Source: Collinsella intestinalis DSM 13280 (GTDB lineage Bacteria; Actinomycetota; Coriobacteriia; Coriobacteriales; Coriobacteriaceae). From it: 64,000 nucleotides of DNA. The notes beneath the pieces were generated by a model that saw only the letters and a list, made by a program, of their open reading frames with translations, had not been told where the DNA came from and ran no database searches. Shown piece after piece: positions 23,341 to 29,815 of this stretch (position 1 is the first letter of the stretch; every line of letters starts with the position of its first letter). Both the position numbers and the translations under genes were made by a program. The stretch spans positions 126,160-190,159 of the forward strand of contig NZ_GG692710.1 of NCBI RefSeq assembly GCF_000156175.1, written 5' to 3'.

Positions 23341-23370
23341 AGTATACCATAAAATACGAACATCTGTTCT
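23341..23370 (-). promoter_or_regulatory. Promoter of putative toxin with LexA-type SOS box
   Basis: On the minus strand a -10 box TATACT occupies 23346-23341. The -35 position (about 23364-23369) lies inside CGAACATCTGTTCT at 23357-23370, which matches the Gram-positive/actinobacterial SOS box CGAAC-N4-GTTCG in every defined base but one. LexA bound here would block the promoter, so the peptide would be DNA-damage inducible. Copy B lacks this box. Confidence 0.65.
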
Positions 23371-23523
23371 ATTCATGGCACGATTGTTCGCTGGCGCCGC
23401 CAAAAATTGCATTCCCTATTTCCAGATGTAAAGCAATCCTAAAGCTTTGCCCTCTACCATGAGGCCATGGAGATCTCCAATCCTGATCGTGCGTCATGGA
23501 CGCTGTATGTTTGGAGGGTGAAG

Positions 23524-23781
23524 ATGAAGAATATGGGCAAGCTGGTACTGGCTGCTGCGGGTTTGGCCGTGGCGGTGTTTGCGGCTCTCGGGATGCTCTC
23601 GCCCGCGTCTGCCGTTGCCGATGAAGAGACGCCTGGGGCCCTCGGAATCGTGATCGGCTTGGGCGAGGCGACGCCGCGTTCCGATGGGGGCGTGGAGTTC
23701 GATGTTGTTCGCTGGGTCGAGGACGGCACCGAGGTGGTGCCCGTGCCCGATGTGCGGGTATTCACTGACGTTGCGGAATAG
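23524..23781 (+). CDS. Small secreted protein
   Basis: An 85-residue protein. A cleavable signal peptide (MGKLVLAAAGLAVAVFAALG, then MLSPASAVA) is followed by a mature part of about 50 residues (GALGIVIGLGEATPRSDGGV; FDVVRWVEDGTEVVPVPD). GGAGGG precedes ATG 23524. It stands 65 bases upstream of a response-regulator gene on the same strand, separated by a GCGGCGCG/CGCGCCGC hairpin, so it may be co-transcribed and could act as an extracellular accessory of the two-component system. No family recognised. Confidence 0.65.
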   Translation: MKNMGKLVLAAAGLAVAVFAALGMLSPASAVADEETPGALGIVIGLGEATPRSDGGVEFDVVRWVEDGTEVVPVPDVRVFTDVAE

Positions 23782-23846
23782 GCGCGACGGACTGTTGCGG
23801 CGGCGCGGGCCAAGGTGGTTCGCGCCGCTCTTGTAGGGGGGCTTAT

Positions 23847-24533
23847 ATGAGGCTTTTGCTGGTAGAGGATGCCCGGCTCATTCGGGAGCCGCTTTCCCGG
23901 GCGCTCGAGTTCGCCGGGTGGGAAGTGGAGGCGTTGCCGGATGGCGAGGCGGCGCTCGCGCGTCTTGCCGTGGCTCCTGTAGATGCCGTGGTACTCGATA
24001 TCATGCTGCCCGGCAAGGATGGCCTCTCCGTTCTATCGGAGTTGCGCGCACGTGGTGACGCCACACCCGTCATCCTGCTCACGGCCCGCGGTGACGTGCG
24101 CGATCGCGTGTGCGGCCTGGACCTTGGCGCGGATGACTATCTTGCCAAGCCCTTCCATGTCGAGGAGCTTCTGGCGCGGCTGCGCGCCGTTTTGAGGCGT
24201 CGTGGCATCACGGATTCGTCCACAGTGATTGAGGCGCTCGGCATGCTCTATGCACCCGATTCCCGCGAGTTGACATATGGTGAGGGATCTTGCGTTCTTG
24301 CGCCCAAGGAGGGCCTGGTGCTCGAAGCGTTGATGCGCCATGCGGGGACTCCTGTGCATAGGGAGCGAATCGTGACGGCTGCGTGGGGCGCTGCGGGCGA
24401 GTGGAGCGCCGGCAGGATCGAGACACAGGTCTCGCTGCTTCGTTCCAAGATCGTCGTCCTCGGGGCCCCGGTTTCAATTCGCGCCATTCGTGGAATCGGT
24501 TACGTGTTGGAGGCCAAGCATGAAGATGTCTAG
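23847..24533 (+). CDS. OmpR-family response regulator
   Basis: A 228-residue protein. The receiver domain (MRLLLVEDARLIREPLSRAL; phospho-acceptor Asp in VVLDIMLPGKDG near residue 52; switch Thr in VILLTARGD; Lys in YLAKPFHVEELLARL) precedes an OmpR winged helix (LAPKEGLVLEALMRHAGTPV; VHRERIVTAAWGA; IETQVSLLRSKI; IRGIGYVLEA). It overlaps the kinase gene by 14 bases. The DNA-binding domain is complete, so it can act, but its partner kinase lacks a catalytic domain. Confidence 0.93.
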   Translation: MRLLLVEDARLIREPLSRALEFAGWEVEALPDGEAALARLAVAPVDAVVLDIMLPGKDGLSVLSELRARGDATPVILLTARGDVRDRVCGLDLGADDYLAKPFHVEELLARLRAVLRRRGITDSSTVIEALGMLYAPDSRELTYGEGSCVLAPKEGLVLEALMRHAGTPVHRERIVTAAWGAAGEWSAGRIETQVSLLRSKIVVLGAPVSIRAIRGIGYVLEAKHEDV

Positions 24534-25425
24534 GGACCTCGCGGTGTTCCGCCGACGCATCGTCGTGGTTTCCGCCGTCCTCGTCGCTCTGTGCACCGCA
24601 GCATGCATGACGCTGATCGCGGTGCCGCTTATCAATGCGGATATGACGATGCGTAGGCATATGCTCGAGGAGTTCTCAAACCAGCCGTTTGACGTCGAGC
24701 GGACCGGTGCGGGTATTGAGGCTCATGGGACGTCAGGTTTGATTGTTGCCGGCGCCGACATTTCATGGTGCCGGGTCGCTGTGGACGAGTCGGACAAGAT
24801 GCTTGCGGTGGAATGCGGGGGAGCGGCAGCCGTCGATCGCCTCTCCGAAAGCGGCGCAACACAGCTTGTGCGTCTTCGCGATGAGGTTGGGAGCCAACCT
24901 TTCTCTTTTGATGGGCGCAGGTGGATCGGTCTTTGGCAGCCTCTCGGTGCCCAGGATGGTGCCGTGACGGTTTCGAACGGAAACGTTGCGGCGGTTGAGG
25001 CCGCCCCAACTGGGAGACGCGTTTACACGTTTCTCGACGTGACGCCCCATGGCGAATACGTTGCCTCACTCATCCTCCGATGTATCTCCTCCGGAGCTGT
25101 CATCGTGCTGTGTGCAACGGCGGTGGCGGCTTTCGCGACAACGCGGTCGCTGCGACCGGTTAGGGAGGCTCGCGAGCGCGAAAGGAAGTTCGTCCTTTCT
25201 GCCTCCCACGAGCTTAAAACCCCTTTAATGGCGATCACGAGCGCCTGCGACGTGCTCGAAGCGGAGGCGGCGATTTCTTCTGACGTGTCCGGCGATTTGT
25301 CAATCGGCGATGCATCGGTCGGTGTGGATAGCCCTTCTCGCTGGCTCGGAATTATTCGTGGGGCATCGGATGAGATGGCTCGGAGCATCTCTGATATGCT
25401 CAGAAGCTTGGACGGAGGCGTTTGA
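24520..25425 (+). CDS. Sensor histidine kinase lacking the HATPase domain (truncated)
   Basis: A 301-residue protein. Membrane segment 1 (RRIVVVSAVLVALCTAACMT, about 13-38), an extracytoplasmic domain of about 140 residues, membrane segment 2 (LILRCISSGAVIVLCATAVA, about 183-208), then a HisKA domain with the phospho-accepting His in FVLSASHELKTPLMAITSAC. The frame ends about 75 residues after the His with MARSISDMLRSLDGGV. The N, G1, F and G2 boxes of the ATPase domain are absent, and the next sequence is the promoter and leader of yjdF. It cannot autophosphorylate by itself; it may be a loss-of-function remnant, a phosphatase, or need a separate ATPase protein. Confidence 0.88.
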   Translation: MKMSRDLAVFRRRIVVVSAVLVALCTAACMTLIAVPLINADMTMRRHMLEEFSNQPFDVERTGAGIEAHGTSGLIVAGADISWCRVAVDESDKMLAVECGGAAAVDRLSESGATQLVRLRDEVGSQPFSFDGRRWIGLWQPLGAQDGAVTVSNGNVAAVEAAPTGRRVYTFLDVTPHGEYVASLILRCISSGAVIVLCATAVAAFATTRSLRPVREARERERKFVLSASHELKTPLMAITSACDVLEAEAAISSDVSGDLSIGDASVGVDSPSRWLGIIRGASDEMARSISDMLRSLDGGV

Positions 25426-25452
25426 TGATACGGCAAGACGTGGTGCTATACT
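25422..25452 (+). promoter_or_regulatory. Promoter of yjdF transcript
   Basis: Extended -10 TGCTATACT (hexamer 25447-25452) with a weak -35 TTGATG at 25422-25427 and 19-base spacing. It lies directly after the end of the truncated kinase gene and about 15 bases before the probable riboswitch. Confidence 0.6.
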
Positions 25453-25464
25453 GATATCCATCGA

Positions 25465-25560
25465 AGATAAAAACACAGTGCCCGTCGGGTAGTCGGGCCG
25501 TGGGTGCTCGCCTGCCAGTAACCTGCCTCCTTGGTTGTCCCTTCTTCGCGTAGCCCTACA
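25465..25560 (+). ncRNA. Probable yjdF riboswitch
   Basis: The leader between the promoter and the yjdF gene is rich in paired segments and carries AAAAACACAGTGCCCGTCGG followed by GTAGTCGGGCCGTGGGTG and GCCTGCCAGTAACCTGCC. It sits directly upstream of a DUF2992 (YjdF) gene, the position and overall pattern of the yjdF motif RNA, which responds to azaaromatic compounds. The assignment rests on gene context plus remembered motif; a covariance-model scan would settle it. Confidence 0.68.
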
Positions 25561-25578
25561 TAGAAGGAGGTCGCGGCT

Positions 25579-26010
25579 ATGCGAAAGAGTGAGGTCTCAT
25601 CGACCCTGACGGTCTATCACGACGGTCAGTTTTGGGTGGGCGTGGTTGAGCATGTCGAAAATGATATGTTGAAGGTCGAGCGCGTGGTGTTTGGCGCCGA
25701 GCCGTCGAATGAAGAGGTCTATACGTGGGTGCTTGAGCGCTGGTCGAGCCTGCGCCTGAGTGCGGAGGCGGAGCCTGTTGGGCCACGTGTCGGACGGCTG
25801 CCCGGCAACCCCAAGCGTCGTGCGCGCGAGGCGGCCAAGGCGATGCACCAGCGCGGGCCATCGACTGTTTCGCAACTTGCGCTCGCCCGCGAGCGGGAGC
25901 GCGTCAAGGATGAATCGCGAAGCGAGCGAGCAGTGCGGCGTCAGGATGAAGCGCGTTCGCGCTGGGAAGGCCGGTGTGAAAGGAAACGCCGCAAGCACCG
26001 CGGCAAATAG
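25579..26010 (+). CDS. yjdF: YjdF family protein (DUF2992)
   Basis: A 143-residue protein with the DUF2992 signature: STLTVYHDGQFWVGVVEHVE, KVERVVFGAEPSNEEVYTWV, and a basic C-terminal tail (NPKRRAREAAKAMHQRG; RQDEARSRWEGRCERKRRKH). Length and tail match Bacillus YjdF. AGAAGGAGG precedes ATG 25579. The protein's function is unknown, but in Firmicutes it is controlled by the yjdF riboswitch and is linked to the response to azaaromatic compounds. Its stop is three bases from the stop of the convergent XRE gene. Confidence 0.9.
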   Translation: MRKSEVSSTLTVYHDGQFWVGVVEHVENDMLKVERVVFGAEPSNEEVYTWVLERWSSLRLSAEAEPVGPRVGRLPGNPKRRAREAAKAMHQRGPSTVSQLALARERERVKDESRSERAVRRQDEARSRWEGRCERKRRKHRGK

Positions 26011-26013
26011 CCG

Positions 26014-26481
26014 TTACTCGTTCGGTCGGGCGCTCTTCCTCCACCTGCGGAGTGTCGGCAGGATGGCGCCCAGAAGCGACGCGCACTCGTCCACGGACCA
26101 GTCCATGTTCTGAGCCATGCGCGGTGCGCAGTCCTCGATCATCTCTTCCATGGTGGTCTCGTAGGTATACGCGCCCTTGTCGTAGCACCAGCGGCAGAAC
26201 TCGTCGGTCTCGGTTCCATCCGCCTCGTGTCCGCGCTGGCCGGGTTCGGTGAACATCATGCCGCAGCTCTGGCAGTAGTGCTCGGGCATGTCGAGCAGGC
26301 GCGTCACGGGGACGTCGAGCTCGCGCGCAATGAGTTTGATCATGTCGATGCCGGGCTCGGTCGCGCCGGTCTCCCAGCGGCTGACTGCCTGGCGCGTGAT
26401 GAAGAGGCGCGCGGCGAGTTCTTCTTGGGTGAGGCCGCGTTCGCGTCGGGTTTGGGCCAGGGCGTCTTTAAGCAGAATCAT
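26014..26481 (-). CDS. XRE regulator with C-terminal zinc ribbon
   Basis: A 155-residue protein. The XRE helix-turn-helix (LAQTRRERGLTQEELAARLF; TRQAVSRWETGATEPGIDMI, residues 5-62) is followed by a putative zinc-ribbon domain (HYCQSCGMMFTEPGQRGHEA; TDEFCRWCYDKGAYTY) with four cysteines in two CxxC pairs. The fusion of XRE with this zinc-ribbon is a known small family in gut bacteria. It is convergent with yjdF. Likely a sensor-regulator; metal or redox sensing is an inference from the cysteines. Confidence 0.9.
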   Translation of the reverse strand: MILLKDALAQTRRERGLTQEELAARLFITRQAVSRWETGATEPGIDMIKLIARELDVPVTRLLDMPEHYCQSCGMMFTEPGQRGHEADGTETDEFCRWCYDKGAYTYETTMEEMIEDCAPRMAQNMDWSVDECASLLGAILPTLRRWRKSARPNE

Positions 26482-26692
26482 GGCGGGTTTCCTTTGATCG
26501 GGGCGTGGGCGGCGGGGTTTGATCCCGCCGCTTGCCTGCGATTATCCCGCGACGCACCTTGATGGTCGAGCAACGTTTTGTTGCGGGCGTGGTCGGTTCT
26601 GCGCTGATTCGCATCGCATCCGGTTTTTCCATGTCAAAGCCCACCGTAAAGTTTTATAAATGCATGATTTCATTAATCGGATTCATGATCTT

Positions 26693-26818
26693 GAGGTTTT
26701 TCGTACTGATTTTGGAAATCGTCAAGTACAAGAAGTTAATCACCTCATTTTTCCTGCGCTTTTGTGCCTTACTGCGCTTCTGTACTTGGCGGAACGGAAA
26801 AACAATACGAAAAACCTC
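26693..26818. mobile_element. 126-bp MITE-like element, copy 2
   Basis: Ends are 13-bp perfect inverted repeats (GAGGTTTTTCGTA at 26693-26705, TACGAAAAACCTC at 26806-26818). An inner inverted repeat, CAAGTACAAGAAG near the left and CTTCTGTACTTGG near the right, adds a second stem. Ends and inner motifs match the element at 14754-14884. It fills the 420-base gap between two XRE genes, with local AT content far above its surroundings. No coding capacity. Confidence 0.65.
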
Positions 26819-26901
26819 TTTTTCGTGTGGTCATTGTTCAATGTGCTGCCCATTGCGAGGCGGTGCCCATGGTAAATTGATCGCGAAAGCTATGAAGGGC
26901 C

Positions 26902-27405
26902 TTATTTGCGGGACGCAACTGCGCCCGTGATCGACCCCGCCAGTATGATTGGTGCCATTCGAGCGAAGATCCACTCGAATCTATGGAGCATCGTTCCCGC
27001 CACCGCGTATTCCGGATTGGAGAAATCCCACTCGAGATACGAGCCGCCGATCGACGCCAGTGCGATAAGGGCGAGTGTCGTGGCGACGGCGATCGCGATG
27101 CAAAGGGCGTGCAGCACACGTCGTTTGGATTCCTGCGCTCGTGCGAACTGGTCGTTCAGCACCTCAAGTTTTTCGGAGAGCGCCTGTAGGCCCCCCGGCA
27201 CGGATGTGGGAACGGTCTCGCTCGGCAGCGTGCTCACCGGGTTGCCGAGCACCTCTCCGATGGCGACGAGCATCTCAGCGTCGGGCACCGAGAGCCCGCG
27301 CTCCCATTTGGATACCGTCTGCCTTACCACGTTCAGCTTGAGCGCGAGCTCCTCTTGCGAGAGGCCCTTCTATTTCCTGAGGGCCTGGATGTTCTCGTTC
27401 AACAT
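26902..27405 (-). pseudogene. XRE regulator with membrane segments, interrupted by an in-frame amber codon
   Basis: Translation from ATG 27405 gives MLNENIQALRK, then TAG at 27372-27370, then KGLSQEELALKLNVVRQTVS and KWERGLSVPDAEM in the same frame. This rebuilds a normal XRE helix-turn-helix, so a single base change made the stop. The rest is intact: a coiled linker (LQALSEKLEVLNDQFARAQE), a membrane segment (LHALCIAIAVATTLALIALA), a second segment (FARMAPIILAGSITGAVA) and stop at 26902. AAAGGA precedes the start. Either a recent pseudogene, or readthrough or restart at a downstream codon makes a shortened protein without the first helix. Confidence 0.85.
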
Positions 27406-27560
27406 GGCGAATCCTTTCTCTCGCCTGACTTCTACGTTACCGCAATGCTGCCTGCAGATGGTCCGTTGCCGCAAGCAACGGGTTGTAGCGTACGCGAAGA
27501 TTGTTTGATTTCGCAGGGGGGTACAAGCTGGTAAAGACCCTAATTGAGAAGGGAGCTGCC

Positions 27561-27884
27561 ATGAGCGTTTTTGATTGGGGATCTGGTTTTGTCTTGGTTG
27601 CAACCCAGCTTCTTCCGGGCGTGGTGGCTGTCGTTCTTGCACTTGCAGCGGCTGTTGCTGCACGTTCGAAAGCGATGCCGGCGCTCATAGGGGCCAGTGG
27701 GCTTGCTGCAGCGTTGTCGCTTTTGGGAGTGTTGATGCAGCTGCAGCATTTCGCTCACGTGGACAATGCTTCTGCGTGGTACGACACCATTGATGTTTAC
27801 GTCGCCTGCGCAGTCGCGCTCATCGTGTTGACGTTCGGTTTGAATCTGGTTGCTCTCGTACGCGGTTTTCGAAACCAGGGCTAG
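27561..27884 (+). CDS. Hypothetical small membrane protein
   Basis: A 107-residue protein with three predicted membrane helices (FVLVATQLLPGVVAVVLALA; MPALIGASGLAAALSLLGVL; VYVACAVALIVLTFGLNLVA). AAGGGAGC precedes ATG 27561. Located between the broken XRE gene and toxin-antitoxin copy B. No family recognised. Confidence 0.68.
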   Translation: MSVFDWGSGFVLVATQLLPGVVAVVLALAAAVAARSKAMPALIGASGLAAALSLLGVLMQLQHFAHVDNASAWYDTIDVYVACAVALIVLTFGLNLVALVRGFRNQG

Positions 27885-27936
27885 GTTCTTCGTTATTTAA
27901 ATCGATTGACCCGTCTTGACGGCGGCGTTGTAAAAA

Positions 27937-27965
27937 CGGTGCCGGGCTCGCGAAGCCCGGCACCG
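27937..27965 (-). terminator. Terminator of the putative toxin mRNA, copy B
   Basis: CGGTGCCGGGCT at 27937-27948 pairs with AGCCCGGCACCG at 27954-27965. The minus strand then reads TTTTTACAA. The stem differs in sequence from copy A at paired positions (compensated T-A for C-G pairs), so the hairpin itself has been kept. Confidence 0.85.
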
Positions 27966-28020
27966 CCCCAGGAGCCCGCGGAGGCGTGCAGGGGCGCCGG
28001 AAAGCGGGTATACTGGTGGC

Positions 28021-28110
28021 GACTAGGGAGGCGTACGCCCTCCTGGAGTTGAAGCAGTGGGGTGAAACCCGCACGAACAGCCGCTCCTGCCAGGCGGCTG
28101 TTCCCTTATA
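28021..28110 (+). ncRNA. Putative antisense antitoxin RNA, copy B
   Basis: The same arrangement as copy A: -10 box TATACT at 28009-28014, a GGGAGGCGTACGCCCTCC hairpin, and an end hairpin GAACAGCCGC (28075-28084) with GCGGCTGTTC (28094-28103), then CCTTATAT. The promoter core GCGGGTATACTGG is identical in both copies, which argues that it is used. Confidence 0.65.
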
Positions 28111-28133
28111 TGGCGAGTCTCACCCCTCGGCCG

Positions 28134-28214
28134 TTAGAAAACGGCAAGAACAAGTAGCGTGATCGATAGAACGAGCACGGCAGCTGCGAGCAGCATTGCG
28201 GTGAACTTCGCCAT
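28134..28214 (-). CDS. 26-residue hydrophobic peptide, putative type I toxin, copy B
   Basis: A frame identical in length to copy A, beginning MAKFTAMLLAAAVLVLSITL and ending LVLAVF. GAGGG lies six bases before the ATG. Most nucleotide differences from copy A are silent or conservative, a sign of selection on the peptide. Sequence upstream of the ribosome-binding site (beyond about 28225) no longer matches copy A, so this copy has a different promoter and no SOS box. Confidence 0.7.
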   Translation of the reverse strand: MAKFTAMLLAAAVLVLSITLLVLAVF

Positions 28215-28245
28215 GGGAACCCTCATTTGACGTCTGGTCAATCTA

Positions 28246-28266
28246 CCTGCGGTTTGCAACCGCAGG
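28246..28266. promoter_or_regulatory. Inverted repeat upstream of toxin copy B
   Basis: CCTGCGGTT and AACCGCAGG are exact inverted copies around TGC, 32 bases upstream of the peptide start. TTGAC/GTCAA at 28226-28240 form a second small dyad next to it. Either may be an operator or leader hairpin for copy B; no clear -10 box was found. Confidence 0.4.
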
Positions 28267-28441
28267 GTGCCTTCAAGTTGCGTAAAATGAAGCCCCAAGT
28301 TGGTGGTTCTCGCCGTGCGGCAACCGTAGTGTGTAAGTCGCCGGCAGGAAAAACGCCAAACGCTGGATGTCGAGTTCGGGCGCTGCATTGAGTTGGATTG
28401 CGCCGTTCGGACTCTCGCTCCAGCCAACGAGAGGACCCATC

Positions 28442-29617
28442 ATGAGCTTCCGCACCAATCTGCAATACCTGCGCGCCGAGCGCCGCATGACCCAGGAGCA
28501 GCTCGCCATGCTGCTCGGGGTGTCCCGCCAATCCGTTACCAAGTGGGAGGCAGAGAAGTCCTACCCGGAGATGGACAAGCTCATCAAGATGTGCCAGATC
28601 TTCGAATGCTCGCTGGACGATTTGGTGCAGGGTGATGTATCCCGCCACGGCGTCCCCTCTCGGGATGATCTTGGCGGCTACTCGCCGGTGCGTGTGGCCA
28701 CGGAGGGCGCCGTTGGCGATATGTCCGCTGGTCCGTTGACCGTCGCACCGCGGGATGCATCTCTTGGTGAACCTGCGGGACCTGCACGCGCACGTTCCTC
28801 CGCCGGTGTCTGTGCTATTCCCGCCGGTCCAGCTACGGATGTATGTGGTTACGACGAGCACATGGTCACCTTCGCGCGCAAAATCGCGATCGGCGTCGTG
28901 CTCTTTATCCTCGGTGCGGCGGCCGCCATCTTCACCGACGAGGTCATGCACTCGGACGGCATCGTCCTTTTCGCGACGTTCGCGTTCGTTGCCGCCGGCC
29001 TCGCGTTTACCATTCCTGCGGGCATGGACCACGCCGCATTCGCCAAGGCGCACCCCTACGTCGCTGATTTCTATACGGCGGAGGAGAAGGCGACTGCTCG
29101 GCGCCGCGCCTCGATCGCAATCGTGGCCGGCATTGCGGTGATTCTGCTCGGGGTTGCCGTGGCAGGTTTGTTCGAGGTTGAGTCCAACGTGCAGGTATAC
29201 GGCAATTCGCTGATGATGGTGCTGGTCGCGTTCGGGGTCGGGATGATCGTCCATTGGGGCATGCTCTGGGGGCGCACGGACCTTGCGGACTACAACAAGG
29301 AGTGGCTCGAGACCGTTGCGCTGAGCGATGACGAGCTGGCGCAGCTCGACCAGCGGAGCCGCGAGGCCTATCTGCGCGCTAACAACCCCAGGCGTCGAGG
29401 CGCCGCCGACCGCAAGGGGAAGGCCTGCATGGTGATCATGCTCGTCGCCACGATGGTGGCGCTGGTATGGCTTTTCGCCGCGTCCGCCATGGGCGCCTCC
29501 GAGGGTGTCTCCGGCTTGTTCTGGCTTCCTTGGGTCGTTGGCAGCCTTGGCAGTGGAATCGCCTTGATCGTGATTGAAGATGACGACGCTGAGCCTCATT
29601 GTGAGGGCAAGCGCTAA
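28442..29617 (+). CDS. XRE regulator with multi-spanning membrane domain
   Basis: A 391-residue protein. The N-terminal XRE helix-turn-helix (LQYLRAERRMTQEQLAMLLG; SRQSVTKWEAEKSYPEMDKL, residues 5-62), then a low-complexity linker of about 75 residues rich in Ala, Pro and Gly, then about seven membrane segments (IAIGVVLFILGAAAAIFTDE; IVLFATFAFVAAGLAFTIPA; IAIVAGIAVILLGVAVAGLF; LMMVLVAFGVGMIVHWGMLW; MVIMLVATMVALVWLFAASA and others). ATG 28442 follows GAGAGGA. It resembles XRE regulators whose membrane part senses envelope state. Convergent with another XRE-membrane gene. Confidence 0.87.
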   Translation: MSFRTNLQYLRAERRMTQEQLAMLLGVSRQSVTKWEAEKSYPEMDKLIKMCQIFECSLDDLVQGDVSRHGVPSRDDLGGYSPVRVATEGAVGDMSAGPLTVAPRDASLGEPAGPARARSSAGVCAIPAGPATDVCGYDEHMVTFARKIAIGVVLFILGAAAAIFTDEVMHSDGIVLFATFAFVAAGLAFTIPAGMDHAAFAKAHPYVADFYTAEEKATARRRASIAIVAGIAVILLGVAVAGLFEVESNVQVYGNSLMMVLVAFGVGMIVHWGMLWGRTDLADYNKEWLETVALSDDELAQLDQRSREAYLRANNPRRRGAADRKGKACMVIMLVATMVALVWLFAASAMGASEGVSGLFWLPWVVGSLGSGIALIVIEDDDAEPHCEGKR

Positions 29618-29643
29618 TCGAGGTCCGGCATCGATATCCGAAA

Positions 29644-29786
29644 GATTGCCTATGACTTCCTTCCGTTTGGGCCCCTTGAATTGGCTGAACAGCATAGACA
29701 ATTGCAAGGGGCCCATAGGCATTTCGGGGGAGTCGCGGGGATACCGCAAGAGCCCATAGGTAATTTCGGAGAAGCCATAGGCAATC
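29644..29786. repeat. 143-bp nested inverted-repeat block
   Basis: Outer arms GATTGCCTATGACTTC (29644-29659) and GAAGCCATAGGCAATC (29771-29786) match at 15 of 16 positions. Inside is a second dyad, GGGCCCCTTG at 29670-29679 and CAAGGGGCCC at 29707-29716, plus CCATAGG motifs repeated three times. It fills most of the gap between two convergent XRE genes and has no coding frame. Non-autonomous mobile element or bidirectional terminator are both possible. Confidence 0.6.
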
Positions 29787-29815
29787 GACGGATGCCTGGC
29801 CCGCCGGCAGGCTGG

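Noticed and set aside
26532-26930. 132-codon plus-strand frame between two XRE genes
   Set aside because: It runs through the MITE-like inverted-repeat element, has atypical AT-rich codon use, no ribosome-binding site and no recognisable domain.
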